DNA of 64,000 nucleotides from Corynebacterium yonathiae (GCF_022288805.1 NZ_JAKOPM010000003.1:119901-183900), one strand, 5' to 3'; counted from the stretch's first letter, positions 18,745 through 28,643 are shown. Translations and numbers: made by a program. The notes: generated by a model from the letters alone, not told the origin.

Positions 18745-19575
18745 CTAGTCCTTCGCATCCGCCGCGGAACCCGGCCACCCCGGGTACTGTGGCGGAGTGC
18801 CGCCGAATTCGGGGCAGAGAGCTTGGTGGGCGCACCAGCCGCAGAGTTTAGAGGGCTTCGGGCGGAAGTCCCCGGCGCGCCCATCGGCCTCGATTTTGGC
18901 CCATAGCTCGCCGAGATCGCGCTCGAAGTACTCGAGCTCCTCTCGATTCGGGGTAAGAAACATCGAGTCTAAGACCTTGAGGTACATCAGGCGCAACTGG
19001 TGGGGGATTGTGCCTAGAAGGCGCCAATACACTAACGCATAAAAACGCATTTGGAATTGCGCGTCCTGGGAAAAGCGGGGGAGGGGCTTCTTGCCTGTTT
19101 TATAGTCCACGACTCGGACCTCGCCTGTCGGCGCGCGGTCTACGCGGTCGATGAAGCCACGAACGGGAACGCCATTGGGAAGGACCGTATTGACGTACAT
19201 CTCGGTTTCTTGGCAATCAAAGCCCTGTGGGTTTTCCATCTGGAAATAGCCTTTGAGCAGTTCTCTGGCGGAAACGAAGAAGTCATAAGTGTCCTCTTCC
19301 GGCACCAGCTCAAGCAGCTCTTTATCCTTATCGGTCATGTCTGCCCAGGAGGGCTTAATCATCTTCACCGCGGCAGGGTACGTCCGCTCTGCGCGGGGTA
19401 GCTTGTGCATTTCTTCCAGCACTGCGTGTACTAGGGTGCCTTTGACCTGTGCAATGGTTTTGGGTTCGGGCAGCTTGTCAATGGCCCGGAAGCGGTAGAG
19501 CAGTGGGCACTGTTTGTAGTCGGAAGCGCGCGAGGGCGACAGGGCAAGCGGGCGGGGTATCGATGAAGTAGCCAT
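18745..19575 (-). CDS. RecB-family PD-(D/E)XK nuclease
   Basis: Predicted DNA exonuclease or repair nuclease of 276 residues. N-terminal SRASDYKQCPLLYRFR carries one Cys. The nuclease core includes VRGFIDRVDRAP and VRVVDYKTGKK, the Asp and the D-x-K pair of the PD-(D/E)XK fold. The C-terminal CGWCAHQALC provides three more Cys, the arrangement of an AddB/Cas4-like [4Fe-4S] cluster. It matches the Rv2119-type protein of mycobacteria, which also neighbours trmI. There is no CRISPR array or helicase partner next to it, so a repair role is more likely than Cas4. It is divergent from the aminopeptidase gene across 46 bases. Confidence 0.92.
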   Translation of the reverse strand: MATSSIPRPLALSPSRASDYKQCPLLYRFRAIDKLPEPKTIAQVKGTLVHAVLEEMHKLPRAERTYPAAVKMIKPSWADMTDKDKELLELVPEEDTYDFFVSARELLKGYFQMENPQGFDCQETEMYVNTVLPNGVPVRGFIDRVDRAPTGEVRVVDYKTGKKPLPRFSQDAQFQMRFYALVYWRLLGTIPHQLRLMYLKVLDSMFLTPNREELEYFERDLGELWAKIEADGRAGDFRPKPSKLCGWCAHQALCPEFGGTPPQYPGWPGSAADAKD

Positions 19576-19621
19576 GGTGTATCTAGCCTATCGCCGTGCG
19601 TTTCGTGGCAAGCTAGGAGGT
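19576..19621. promoter_or_regulatory. Overlapping divergent promoter region
   Basis: A 46-base spacer separates the divergent nuclease and aminopeptidase starts. The stretch TATCTAGCCTATC reads as a -10-like element on both strands (TAGCCT plus, TAGGCT minus). AGGAGG at 19615-19620 is close to the plus-strand ATG at 19622. Confidence 0.4.
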
Positions 19622-20875
19622 ATGAGTTATACCGAAGATTTCCTTGATTTCATCGCCGCTTCTCCTTCCTCTTATCACGCTGCGGAGGAGGTATCCCGCC
19701 AATTGCGCGAGGTGGGATTTGATCTCCAGGATGAGAGCGAGGAATGGTCGGCCGCGCCAGGTGGTCACATGATGGTGCGCGGCGGCGCGGTAGCAGCCTG
19801 GTACGTGCCAGAGGGGGCGGATAAGAATTCTGGTTTTCGCGTCGTGGGGTCACATACGGACTCGCCGGGCCTGGTGCTCAAGCCCACGCCGGACTTTTCG
19901 GCGGCAGGCTGGCAGCAAGTAGCAGTAGAGGTCTATGGCGGGGCGCTGCTGCATACCTGGTTCGACCGGGAGCTAACCGTGGCTGGCCAGATTGTGACTA
20001 AGGACGGCACGCGGCATGTGGTAAATACTGGCCCTGTCCTGCGCCTGCCATCTTTGGCCATCCACCTGTACCGCAAGGATGAGTTCAAACCGGACCGCCA
20101 GCACAACATGCAGCCTGTTTTGAGCGTCGGTCATCCAGAGGCGTCGATCTTGCAGGTAGTGGGGGAAAAGGCGGGCGTCGCCAAGCAGGATATTGCTTCC
20201 TTCAACCTAATTACTGCCGATGCAGCCCGTGGTGAAGTCTTTGGGGCTGGGGATCAGTTTATTGCGGCCGGGCGAATGGACAACCTGTCTTCTGTATATG
20301 CGTCGCTCGCGGCAATGAAAAACGCTGCTCAGGACTATCAGGGCAAGGATATTCTGGTCATGATGGCCTTTGATCATGAAGAGGTGGGCTCCAGCTCCCG
20401 CTACGGTGCGGGCGGGCCCATTTTGGCGGACGTACTTACTCGAACGGCCCGGGCGCTGGGGGCTAACGAGGAGGAACGCTTCCAGATGTTTTCCCGATCG
20501 AGCTGTGTTTCGGCCGATGCGGCGCATTCGGTACATCCCAACTACGTGGGCAAGCATGATCCCACGCACCACCCGATCATCGGCAAGGGCCCAGTAACCA
20601 AGATCAACGGCAATCAGCGCTACGCTTCCGATGCAACCACGGTGGCGCTATGGGAGGCAGCATGTGAGAAGGCGAGCGTGCCGGTGCAGCGCTTTGTAGG
20701 CAATAACGACGTGCCGTGCGGATCGACCATCGGTCCCATCACCGCAACCCGTTTGGGCATCGACACCGTGGATGTGGGCGTGCCCATGCTGTCGATGCAC
20801 TCGGCGCGTGAAATGGTGGGCGAGCGGGACCAAGTATGGCTCGCGCAGGCACTTGAGGCATACTTGGTGGGATAG
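19622..20875 (+). CDS. M18-family aminopeptidase
   Basis: Zinc aminopeptidase of the aspartyl-aminopeptidase (M18, ApeB) family, 417 residues, cytosolic. Metal and catalytic motifs: VGSHTDSPGLVLKP, ITADAARGEVFGAGDQFIAAGRMDN, and MAFDHEEVGSSSRYGAGGPI, with the C-terminal PMLSMHSARE His. The frame is open upstream, but ATG 19622 (MSYTEDFLDF) is the family-like start. The SD AGGAGG is unusually close (1-2 bases). It lies 28 bases ahead of trmI in the same direction and probably shares its transcript. Confidence 0.95.
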   Translation: MSYTEDFLDFIAASPSSYHAAEEVSRQLREVGFDLQDESEEWSAAPGGHMMVRGGAVAAWYVPEGADKNSGFRVVGSHTDSPGLVLKPTPDFSAAGWQQVAVEVYGGALLHTWFDRELTVAGQIVTKDGTRHVVNTGPVLRLPSLAIHLYRKDEFKPDRQHNMQPVLSVGHPEASILQVVGEKAGVAKQDIASFNLITADAARGEVFGAGDQFIAAGRMDNLSSVYASLAAMKNAAQDYQGKDILVMMAFDHEEVGSSSRYGAGGPILADVLTRTARALGANEEERFQMFSRSSCVSADAAHSVHPNYVGKHDPTHHPIIGKGPVTKINGNQRYASDATTVALWEAACEKASVPVQRFVGNNDVPCGSTIGPITATRLGIDTVDVGVPMLSMHSAREMVGERDQVWLAQALEAYLVG

Positions 20876-20903
20876 TAATCGCAACCTCGAGGAGTCTTGA
20901 GAC

Positions 20904-21740
20904 ATGGCTTATTCCGGCCCCTTTGCCTATGGCGACCGCGTGCAGCTTACCGACGCCAAGCGGCGCCACTACACGGTCATTCTTGAAGAAGGAGGCCAGT
21001 TCCACTCCCACAAGGGCATCATCAACCACGATGACATCGTGGGCATGGATGAGGGCTCGGTTATTGAGTCCACCCTTGGCTCCTCCTTCCTCCTCTTCCG
21101 CCACTTGATGGTGGATCATGTGCTGTCCATGCCGCGGGGTGCCGCGGTGATCTATCCCAAGGATGCAGCGCAGATCTTGGTAGAAGGCGATATCTTTATG
21201 GGCGCGCGCGTGCTCGAGGCCGGTGCCGGTTCCGGTGCGCTATCGATGTCTTTGCTGCGTGCCGTCGGCCCAGAAGGCCATGTATATTCCTATGAGGTGC
21301 GCGATGATCACCTTGAGTATGCGGTGGATAACGTGAAGGAATATTTTGGCGAGCAGCCGGAATGGTGGTCGCCGCGCCTTGGTGATCTGGCAGACGTGAG
21401 CGCTGCAGACCTGGGTGGACCGGTAGACCGCGTTATCCTCGACATGCTCGAACCATGGGAACACTTGGAGACCGTGCGCGATCTCCTCATTCCCGGCGGT
21501 GTCTTCATGACCTACGTGGCAACGGTGCCGCAGCTGATGAAGGTCATGGAAGGAATCCGTGAGCTCAAGTGCTTTACCGAGCCAAAAGCATGGGAGTCGC
21601 TGGTGCGGGAATGGAAGGTCGAGGGCCTAGCTACCCGCCCAGAACACCGTATGAACGCGCATACCGCCTTCCTCATCTGGACTCGCCGCCTGGCCGATGG
21701 TGTCACCCCACCACGCCCGCAGCGCCGTGCCCGGAAGTAG
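20904..21740 (+). CDS. trmI: tRNA (adenine-N1)-methyltransferase
   Basis: Methylates A58 of the tRNA T-loop using SAM. At 278 residues it has an N-terminal beta domain (FAYGDRVQLTDAKRRHYTV) and a Rossmann methyltransferase core with EAGAGSGALSMSL (motif I, near residue 105) and VILDMLEPWEHL (motif IV). It is closely similar to Rv2118c, which also lies next to the Pup-proteasome locus in M. tuberculosis. GAGGAG lies upstream of ATG 20904. Confidence 0.97.
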   Translation: MAYSGPFAYGDRVQLTDAKRRHYTVILEEGGQFHSHKGIINHDDIVGMDEGSVIESTLGSSFLLFRHLMVDHVLSMPRGAAVIYPKDAAQILVEGDIFMGARVLEAGAGSGALSMSLLRAVGPEGHVYSYEVRDDHLEYAVDNVKEYFGEQPEWWSPRLGDLADVSAADLGGPVDRVILDMLEPWEHLETVRDLLIPGGVFMTYVATVPQLMKVMEGIRELKCFTEPKAWESLVREWKVEGLATRPEHRMNAHTAFLIWTRRLADGVTPPRPQRRARK

Positions 21741-21800
21741 GACCGCTTTAACGCACAGAATTTAAAACGCAAGTGCCCTCTCTCGCTGCCCGCGCCGCGT

Positions 21801-21806
21801 TAGAGT
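21801..21806 (+). promoter_or_regulatory. -10 box of the arc operon promoter
   Basis: TAGAGT ends 7 bases before the ATG at 21814, which fits a leaderless transcript and argues against the GTG at 21808. Confidence 0.5.
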
Positions 21807-21813
21807 AGTGGGC

Positions 21814-23379
21814 ATGGATGAAGCCACGGACTATAAGCGGCAGGTCAGCCAGCTTGCCGCCCGCAATCAGAAGTTGGCGGGCTTATTAAAAGAATCGCGC
21901 GTGAAGCTAGAACAGCTTTTTGCCGAGCTCAATGCGCTGGCCGAGCCGGCATCAACCTACGGTGTTTTTCTCGGCTATTCTTCTGCCCACAGCGAAGTGG
22001 GAACCACCGCGGAGGTCTATACCAATGGCCGCATTATGCGGCTTAAGGTCTCGCCCAATGTGGAGCTAGACAGCCTTTCGGCAGGCCAGCAGGTTCGCTT
22101 GGGCGATGGTTTCGTGGTGGTGGAAGGCTGCCCTCCTGAGCGTACGGGCGAACTAGCAACGGTGGTGGAACGCCTTAACGATGACCGCCTGGTAGTGGCA
22201 AATTCTTCAGGCGAAGAAAAGGTGGTGCTGCTGTCGCATGCCCTGCGCGAGGAAACGCGCGTGCCAGCAGGCGAGGTTGTGCTCGTGGATCCCAAAGCTG
22301 CCATTGCGCTAGAAAAGGTGGAAAAGACTGAAGTCACCCAGCTTTCTTTGGAAGAGGTGCCGGATGTGCGCTATGAGGATATCGGTGGGCTGGACGAGCA
22401 GATTTCCCAGATTCGCGATTCCGTAGAGCTGCCGTTTATTCATCCAGACCTCTATCGCCAATACGAGCTGCAGCCGCCTAAGGGAGTCCTCCTGTATGGC
22501 CCGCCAGGATGCGGTAAGACGCTTATTGCCAAGGCAGTGGCCCACTCTTTAGCACAGCAATTGGGTAGTGAGGGGACGAGCTACTTCCTCAATATCAAGG
22601 GCCCAGAGCTGCTTAATAAGTATGTGGGGGAGACGGAACGCCGCATCCGCCTCATCTTTGAGCGTGCCCGTGAATTAGCCCAGCTCAGTGCTGATCGTCC
22701 CGTGGTCATCTTCTTCGATGAAATGGAATCGATCTTTCGCACCCGTGGCTCTGGCGTGTCCTCGGATATGGAAACCACGGTTGTACCGCAGCTTCTCACG
22801 GAGCTCGATGGAGTTGAGAGCCTGTCCAATGTGATCGTCATTGGCGCTACCAACCGCGAGGAGCTCATCGATCCCGCTATCATGCGCCCCGGCCGCCTGG
22901 ATATCAAGATCCGCATCAACCGGCCCAATAAAGAAGGCGCCCGCGAAATTTTTACCCGCCACTTCGCCGAATCCGTGCCGCACCAGGGCACGCTGGACGA
23001 ACTCATCGGTGCTGCGGTGGATGATCTCTATTCCGATCGGCCTTTTGTGCAGCTGCACTTTTCCAGCGGGGAACGCGAAATTTTGCATTACCGCGACTTT
23101 GTCTCCGGTGCGATGATTGCCAATATCCTCTCCCGGGCCAAAAAGCTGGCTATCAAGGACGCTCTGCGGTTGTGCGCAGGCAGCGAGCAGGGGACAGGCG
23201 GGGACCACGGGGGCATCGCCAAGCAGCACTTGCTCGAGGCCATCGCAGCCGAGCGCGCCGAGTCAGAATATGTTCCTACCTCCACCAACCCGGAGGAATG
23301 GACCAAGATTATTTCCCAAGACCATGCAGGTGCCCGCGTAGAACGGGTGGAGCTATTGTCTACAAGGAGGAGCGCATGA
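21814..23379 (+). CDS. arc: ARC AAA+ ATPase (Mpa-type) of the Pup system
   Basis: Hexameric AAA+ unfoldase that recognises pupylated proteins. 521 residues. The N-terminal coiled coil (about residues 5-45, [17 protein letters not shown]) binds Pup in Mpa. Two OB-like beta domains follow, then a single AAA domain with Walker [13 protein letters not shown] near residue 228 and Walker [13 protein letters not shown]. The C-terminus ends LLSTRRSA and lacks the GQYL-type tail that docks mycobacterial Mpa on the 20S proteasome. This agrees with the absence of prcBA here. It would therefore unfold or disassemble targets without degrading them, as reported for C. glutamicum ARC. Its stop overlaps the dop ATG (ATGA), so the two are coupled. 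Confidence 0.96.
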   Translation: MDEATDYKRQVSQLAARNQKLAGLLKESRVKLEQLFAELNALAEPASTYGVFLGYSSAHSEVGTTAEVYTNGRIMRLKVSPNVELDSLSAGQQVRLGDGFVVVEGCPPERTGELATVVERLNDDRLVVANSSGEEKVVLLSHALREETRVPAGEVVLVDPKAAIALEKVEKTEVTQLSLEEVPDVRYEDIGGLDEQISQIRDSVELPFIHPDLYRQYELQPPKGVLLYGPPGCGKTLIAKAVAHSLAQQLGSEGTSYFLNIKGPELLNKYVGETERRIRLIFERARELAQLSADRPVVIFFDEMESIFRTRGSGVSSDMETTVVPQLLTELDGVESLSNVIVIGATNREELIDPAIMRPGRLDIKIRINRPNKEGAREIFTRHFAESVPHQGTLDELIGAAVDDLYSDRPFVQLHFSSGEREILHYRDFVSGAMIANILSRAKKLAIKDALRLCAGSEQGTGGDHGGIAKQHLLEAIAAERAESEYVPTSTNPEEWTKIISQDHAGARVERVELLSTRRSA

Positions 23380-24908
23380 GCCGCGTTGTAGGTACCGAAA
23401 CCGAGTACGGAATTGCAACCCCAGAGCTGCCGGAGTACTCGCCCATTATTTCTTCCACTCACGCGGTGGTGGCTTATGCTGCGATGCACACAGGGGCACG
23501 CTCACGCTGGGATTTTGCCGAGGAACACCCGCTGCGCGATTCCCGCGGCTTTGATCTCAAGCGCTACCAGACGGTGCCTGTAGTCGACCCCAACGCCATT
23601 GGAGTAGCCAATGTGGTCACGGCCAATGGCGCGCGCTTTTATGTCGACCATGCGCACCCAGAGTATTCCGCGCCGGAATGCACTAATGCCTGGGACGCCA
23701 CGCTTTATGACGCCGCAGGGGATGCCACGCTTTTGCAAGCAGCCGCGGCCGTAGCGGGGCTCAGCGCGCAAGGGAAGTCCGTCCTTGCCAACCACGAGCC
23801 CTGCCCAGCCTTGCGTTTTTATAAAAATAACGTGGACGGAAAGGGCGCGTCTTATGGTTCGCACGAGAACTACCAGTACTCCCGTGAAACGGGCTTTGAC
23901 ACCCTGGCGCAGGCCCTCATCCCTTTCTTTGTTGCTCGCCAGGTAGTCATCGGCGCTGGACGCATGGGACTGGGGGAGTTTGGCGAGGAACCTGGTTTCC
24001 AGATCTCCCAACGCGCTGATTATATTGAGCAAGAAATCTCGCTAGAGACCACCCTCAATCGCGGCATTATCAATACCCGCGATGAGCCGCATGCAGTCCA
24101 TGCTGACTTCGGCCGCCTCCACGTCATCATTGGGGACGCGAATATGTCGCAGACGTCTACATTGCTCAAACTGGGGATGACCTCTCTGGTGCTCGATGCC
24201 ATCGAAGAGGGCGTGGACTTCAGCGACCTCCGCCTGCAGGATGCTGTGGCGGAAGTCCCACGCGTGAGCCGCGATCTTAGACTTCAGCATCGGCTCACGC
24301 TTGCCGACGCCCGCCAACTCACCGCCCTAGAGCTCCTTGCCGAATATCGCGCACGCCTAACCCCACGCACGCCATCCGATCACAAGGTCCTCGCGGCCTG
24401 GGACGAGGTAGTTTCGCTACTGGAAAAGGACCCAATGGAGGCCGCACACCTGCTGGATTGGGTGGCAAAGTATCGCCTGATTAAGGGCTATCTCGACCGC
24501 GGCATCGATCCAGACGACCCGAAGCTGCGCCTTATCGATTTGCAGTATGCGGAAATCGATCCAGCCAAATCACTTCACCACGCGTTGGTACGCAAAGGCC
24601 AGATGCGGCAGCTTTTTACCCCCGCCGAAATTGAGCGTGCATCCACCTGTCCGCCGCAGGACACCCGGGCCTATTTCCGCGGCCGAGTAACGCAGAAATT
24701 CGGCGAGGACATCATTGCCGCAAGCTGGCAAAGCCTTACCGTGCGCGTGGGCAGGGGCACCGCGGCACCCTGGGCCACCGTTCCTATGGATCACACCAGG
24801 GGTCTTAGCCGGGCTGAATGCGGGGAGATCATTGAAACCGCAAACACCGTCGAGGATCTTCTCCAAGGACTCACTGACAGCGGGATCCACCCCGAGTACC
24901 GTAATTAA
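23376..24908 (+). CDS. dop: Depupylase / Pup deamidase
   Basis: Removes Pup from substrates and deamidates the Pup C-terminal Gln to Glu. 510 residues, of the carboxylate-amine ligase fold shared with PafA and glutamine synthetase. The ATP/metal motif GTETEYGI is at the N-terminus. The Dop-specific loop lies around [14 protein letters not shown], and the catalytic Asp is in [14 protein letters not shown] near residue 90. ATG 23376 has AAGGAGG upstream and overlaps the arc stop. Because Pup here ends in Gln, the deamidase activity should be essential for tagging in this organism. Confidence 0.97.
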   Translation: MSRVVGTETEYGIATPELPEYSPIISSTHAVVAYAAMHTGARSRWDFAEEHPLRDSRGFDLKRYQTVPVVDPNAIGVANVVTANGARFYVDHAHPEYSAPECTNAWDATLYDAAGDATLLQAAAAVAGLSAQGKSVLANHEPCPALRFYKNNVDGKGASYGSHENYQYSRETGFDTLAQALIPFFVARQVVIGAGRMGLGEFGEEPGFQISQRADYIEQEISLETTLNRGIINTRDEPHAVHADFGRLHVIIGDANMSQTSTLLKLGMTSLVLDAIEEGVDFSDLRLQDAVAEVPRVSRDLRLQHRLTLADARQLTALELLAEYRARLTPRTPSDHKVLAAWDEVVSLLEKDPMEAAHLLDWVAKYRLIKGYLDRGIDPDDPKLRLIDLQYAEIDPAKSLHHALVRKGQMRQLFTPAEIERASTCPPQDTRAYFRGRVTQKFGEDIIAASWQSLTVRVGRGTAAPWATVPMDHTRGLSRAECGEIIETANTVEDLLQGLTDSGIHPEYRN

Positions 24909-24952
24909 TAACCACGTATAAAGGAAGAATCCACAGAAAGGATTGTTTACTT

Positions 24953-25144
24953 ATGTCGACTCATCAGTCCCAGGTCGCCGGCGGTAATGGCGGCGATGAC
25001 TCCGCTGGCGAAGAGGAGTTTACCTCCACGCAGCTCAGTATTAATACCACCGGCACCGATGAACTCCTCGATGAGATCGATGGGCTGCTAGAAAATAACG
25101 CCGAGGAATTCGTGCGCTCCTATGTCCAAAAGGGCGGGCAGTAA
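24953..25144 (+). CDS. pup: Prokaryotic ubiquitin-like protein Pup
   Basis: Small intrinsically disordered modifier of 63 residues attached to substrate lysines. The C-terminal half carries the conserved helix region DELLDEIDGLLENNAEEFV and the tail SYVQKGGQ. The terminal Gln must be deamidated by Dop before PafA can ligate it. The N-terminus is Gly, Asp and Glu rich. AGAAAGGA precedes ATG 24953. pafA starts 2 bases after its stop, so no space is left for prcB and prcA, which separate the two in mycobacteria. Confidence 0.98.
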   Translation: MSTHQSQVAGGNGGDDSAGEEEFTSTQLSINTTGTDELLDEIDGLLENNAEEFVRSYVQKGGQ

Positions 25145-25146
25145 GG

Positions 25147-26562
25147 GTGAGTGACCAGCGCCCTGTCTTTGCCCGACGCATCATGGGCATTGAAACAGAA
25201 TATGGCCTAAGTACCAGCGCGGGCTCGAAGGAACGGACTCTGAGCCCCGATGAGGTAGCGCGCGTGCTTTTCCGGCCCATCGTCCAGGAGCATTCCTCCT
25301 CCAATATTTTTTCAACCAATGCCAGCCGCCTCTACCTCGATGTCGGCTCTCATCCCGAGGTAGCCACCGCCGAGTGCGATAGCTTAAGCCAGCTTTTGGC
25401 CTATGAATGCGCCGGCGATGCCATTGTCAACCGGCTTGGCGAGCAAGCAGAGCAAGCCTTCGCCGCTGAGGGCCACCCGCGTGCGGTGTACCTTTTTAAA
25501 AACAACGTGGACTCGGCTGGCAATTCCTTCGGATGCCACGAAAACTATCTCATCAGCCGCCATATGGTCCTCAAGGACTTGGGCCGTGCGCTCCTGCCGT
25601 TCCTCATCACCCGCCAGCTTATCTGCGGCGCCGGCATGGTCCAACCCGCTAAGGGCGATAAGCCCGCTCAATTCCTGCTCTCGCAGCGTGCGGACCAGGT
25701 GTGGGAAGGAGTTTCTTCTGCCACCACTCGTTCGCGCCCCATCATCAATACCCGCGATGAGCCGCATGGCGATTCCAAACGCTTCCGCCGTATGCACGTC
25801 ATCGTGGGAGATTCCAATATGGCCGAGCCCACCATGGCGCTGAAAGTAGGCTCAACGCTGCTCATCTTGGAAATGTTGGAAGCCGGATTTGAGCTGCCGG
25901 AATATGATATCGAAAAGCCGATTCACCATATCCGCGCCATTGCACGCGATATGACGGGATCGACCGAACTGCCGCTTGCCGGTGGTGGATCCGTCACCGC
26001 GCTGGAGGTGCAACAGCAACTCTGTACCCGCGCAGGCCAATGGCTGGAAGAAAGGGAAGACGCCGGCACCCTCACCGCCGAATTGCGGCGCGTGGTTGAT
26101 CTCTGGCAGCGCACCTTGCGCGCTATTGAGATCCAAGACTTTTCCGAAGTGGACAGGGAAATAGACTGGGTTATTAAACTCGCACTGCTTGAGCGCTATC
26201 GTGCGCGGCTCGGCGGGCAGTGGGATCACCCCAAGCTGGCCCAGATTGATATGACCTATCACGATATTCGACCTGGACGCGGGCTATACCATGTTCTATT
26301 GCGCAAAGGTCTTATCGATCGCTGGATCACGGATTCGGACATCGAACACGCCATGGACACAGCGCCTGCGACCACTCGCGCTGCGCTGCGCGGCCAGTTC
26401 CTCGCTGCTGCACGTAACTGCGGCGCTAATATCACGGTTGATTGGACGCGGCTGAAGGTAAATCGGCCCGAACCGCGAACCGAGGAACTTTTAGATCCCT
26501 TCCTTGCCCACGATGAACGGGTCGATGCGTTGCTAGACTATATGCGTCTACACCACAGCTAG
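25147..26562 (+). CDS. pafA: Pup-protein ligase
   Basis: Ligates the C-terminal Glu of deamidated Pup to substrate lysine side chains with ATP. 471 residues, glutamine-synthetase-like fold. Motifs: IMGIETEYGL at the N-terminus and YLDVGSHPEVATAECD with the catalytic Asp, matching PafA rather than Dop. It lacks the Dop insertion loop. The start is GTG at 25147, directly after pup. pafB follows 38 bases later. Confidence 0.98.
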   Translation: MSDQRPVFARRIMGIETEYGLSTSAGSKERTLSPDEVARVLFRPIVQEHSSSNIFSTNASRLYLDVGSHPEVATAECDSLSQLLAYECAGDAIVNRLGEQAEQAFAAEGHPRAVYLFKNNVDSAGNSFGCHENYLISRHMVLKDLGRALLPFLITRQLICGAGMVQPAKGDKPAQFLLSQRADQVWEGVSSATTRSRPIINTRDEPHGDSKRFRRMHVIVGDSNMAEPTMALKVGSTLLILEMLEAGFELPEYDIEKPIHHIRAIARDMTGSTELPLAGGGSVTALEVQQQLCTRAGQWLEEREDAGTLTAELRRVVDLWQRTLRAIEIQDFSEVDREIDWVIKLALLERYRARLGGQWDHPKLAQIDMTYHDIRPGRGLYHVLLRKGLIDRWITDSDIEHAMDTAPATTRAALRGQFLAAARNCGANITVDWTRLKVNRPEPRTEELLDPFLAHDERVDALLDYMRLHHS

Positions 26563-26600
26563 ATCCACCATAGAGGCATATCAGGGAGACAATACAGCAC

Positions 26601-27587
26601 GTGGCAGCACATAACCCCACGCCCAAAAGGCATGATGAGGCAGTAGAAAGACTCACTAATCTCTCTTTCGCTCTGCAAGGCGCGGCAAACTCCGGCGGTA
26701 GCCCAGATCGCAGCGCCGCGTGGATTCGTCGCCACGTTGCTGGGTACGGCGATAAGTCGGATGAGGCCTTCGCCAAATCCCTGGAACGCGATATAGCGAC
26801 CCTCCAACGCGCTGGGGTACCCATTGTGCATTCCGGTGGTGAAGACGGCGCGCGCTACCGCCTGGACGCGAGCAGTTACCAGCTACCGCCGGTGGAATTT
26901 TCTCCGGAAGAGGCCATGGTTTTAGGCATAGCAGGAGGAATGGGTACCACGGGAGGCTTGAGCGATTTCTCTTTGTCGGGGTGGACGAAGATTGCTGCCA
27001 GCGGCGCCTCGCGCAACCTTTCCGGTGCGCCGGTGTACACGGCGGTCAATGATATCACCCGCCTCGCACCGGAAGTTATTACCTCTGTCCTGGCTGCGGT
27101 GCGTAATCGACTGCGCATTACTTTTTCCTACCGTGCGAACCCAGCCGCTAAACCAGCGCGCCGCGTGATGGATCCCTGGGGAGTAGTTAACCGCGATAGC
27201 CACATCTACATCGTGGGCTTCGATGTAGACCGCGGCGCCCCTCGTGTCTTTCGCGCGCTACGCATCTCCGATATCAAGCGCTCACATGATCCCGCAGAAC
27301 ACACCGTCCCACCAGAGCCCCTGCAGGCCTTGGTAGAACGTGCACTGCAGCGCGGGGAAAAGGTAGACGCGCGGCTTATCATTCCGGTGGGAAAGGCACA
27401 GGAGTTGATGGATGCGGGCGAGAAACAGCCTGATGGCACAGTAATGCTCTACAAGGTGGATAAGGATTGGCTCGTGCGCACAGCGGCCGGGTACGCGCCA
27501 GAGGTAGAAGTGCTGGAGCCAGCCGGAGTGCGCGAAGAGGTCATTTCTCTTTTGCGCACTGCGGCGCAACCGGAGGAAGGACGCTAG
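26601..27587 (+). CDS. pafB: WYL-domain transcription regulator PafB
   Basis: Partner of PafC. In mycobacteria the PafBC pair activates a RecA-independent DNA-damage regulon; here that role is inferred by homology. 328 residues: N-terminal winged HTH (about 1-85, ERLTNLSFALQGAANSGG), a middle WYL domain containing ITFSYRANPA and RRVMDPWGVVNRDSHIYIVGFD, and the C-terminal WCX extension. The start is GTG at 26601. It is translationally close to pafC, whose ATG lies 2 bases after its stop. Confidence 0.95.
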   Translation: MAAHNPTPKRHDEAVERLTNLSFALQGAANSGGSPDRSAAWIRRHVAGYGDKSDEAFAKSLERDIATLQRAGVPIVHSGGEDGARYRLDASSYQLPPVEFSPEEAMVLGIAGGMGTTGGLSDFSLSGWTKIAASGASRNLSGAPVYTAVNDITRLAPEVITSVLAAVRNRLRITFSYRANPAAKPARRVMDPWGVVNRDSHIYIVGFDVDRGAPRVFRALRISDIKRSHDPAEHTVPPEPLQALVERALQRGEKVDARLIIPVGKAQELMDAGEKQPDGTVMLYKVDKDWLVRTAAGYAPEVEVLEPAGVREEVISLLRTAAQPEEGR

Positions 27588-27589
27588 TT

Positions 27590-28546
27590 ATGGCAGATGG
27601 ATCGCAAAAGCTCCAGGCGCTCGTACGTTCTTTGAACTTGATTCCTTACTTTAAAAATCACCCCGATAAGACGCCCATGGAAGCGGCCACGGATTTGGGA
27701 ATGGAACCCGGTGAGCTGAAAGAAGCCCTGGATCGGCTCTTTTGTTCCGGCACGGGCCGCAATACTGAAGATCTCATTGATCTCAGCTTCAGCTATCGCG
27801 ACGGGGTAACCATCCACAATGATCAAGGCTTGAGCCAGGCCCTTCGGCTTACCCCCACCGAGGCCGGCGCCTTGCTCCTTACTTTGGAGTCCCTGCAGGC
27901 CATGCCGGGGCTTATCGATGCCCACGCGGTCGAATCCGCCGCTGCTAAACTGCGCGGCATCATGGATGAAAAGACGGCAGCAATTTATGATTCGCTGTCT
28001 ACTCCAGCCCCTGAAGAAACGGATATTCAGGCGCTTTTGACCCAAGCGGTCAATGAACGAAAGCGGGTGCGGCTGCGCTACTGGAGTGCTTCGTCTAATA
28101 CGGAATCCGAACGTCTGGTGGATCCGGCCCGCATCTTCATCGTCGATTCTGAGCCCTACCTGGCGGCATGGGAAGAAGCAAAGCAAACCCATCGCACCTT
28201 CCGGATCGACCGCATTAGGAACGCTTACTTGGAAGAAGAGCAGTCGCAGCCGCATCTGAAAGATCTTGATTTTGATGCTGCTTCACCCTTTAATTTGGGC
28301 AATGCGGACACCGTGGAACTAGCAATTCACCAAGAATTCACGTGGCTGGCCGAGTACTACGATATGAAGCTGGGTGAAGACCTGGGAAATGGGGAAATAG
28401 CTGCAACGATGCCTGTGGGATCGGTGGATTGGCTTATTCGCTTTGCCTTGGGTCAAGCTGATAGGTTACGGGTAGTGGCTCCTCAATCCGTGGTAAACCT
28501 CATTGCGGAACGAGGAAACATCGCTTTGAGTGGCTATACTCAATAG
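27590..28546 (+). CDS. pafC: WYL-domain transcription regulator PafC
   Basis: Second subunit of the PafBC regulator, 318 residues. N-terminal HTH region (LVRSLNLIPYFKNHPDKTPM, then AATDLGMEPGELKEALDRL), a WYL domain around VRLRYWSASSNTESERLVDP, and a C-terminal WCX-like part. The frame is open upstream into pafB, but ATG 27590 (MADGSQKL) follows SD GGAGGAAGGA and matches the family start. It ends the pupylation segment of the operon; tatA follows after 97 bases. Confidence 0.95.
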   Translation: MADGSQKLQALVRSLNLIPYFKNHPDKTPMEAATDLGMEPGELKEALDRLFCSGTGRNTEDLIDLSFSYRDGVTIHNDQGLSQALRLTPTEAGALLLTLESLQAMPGLIDAHAVESAAAKLRGIMDEKTAAIYDSLSTPAPEETDIQALLTQAVNERKRVRLRYWSASSNTESERLVDPARIFIVDSEPYLAAWEEAKQTHRTFRIDRIRNAYLEEEQSQPHLKDLDFDAASPFNLGNADTVELAIHQEFTWLAEYYDMKLGEDLGNGEIAATMPVGSVDWLIRFALGQADRLRVVAPQSVVNLIAERGNIALSGYTQ

Positions 28547-28643
28547 CCAGTTACTTGCCCGTTAACTGCGCCCGCCCGCTGGAAAATCTTCCGGCAGTAC
28601 CGCTGCCCGGCATGCTGGCGCACTAATTGAAAGAGGTTTCTCC

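Noticed and set aside
18745..19575. Cas4-like reading of the RecB-family nuclease
   Set aside because: The Cys pattern fits, but no CRISPR repeats or cas genes are present in the window.
23172..23375. N-terminal extension of Dop
   Set aside because: Arg-rich out-of-frame reading of the arc 3' end; ATG 23376 has a strong SD and family start.
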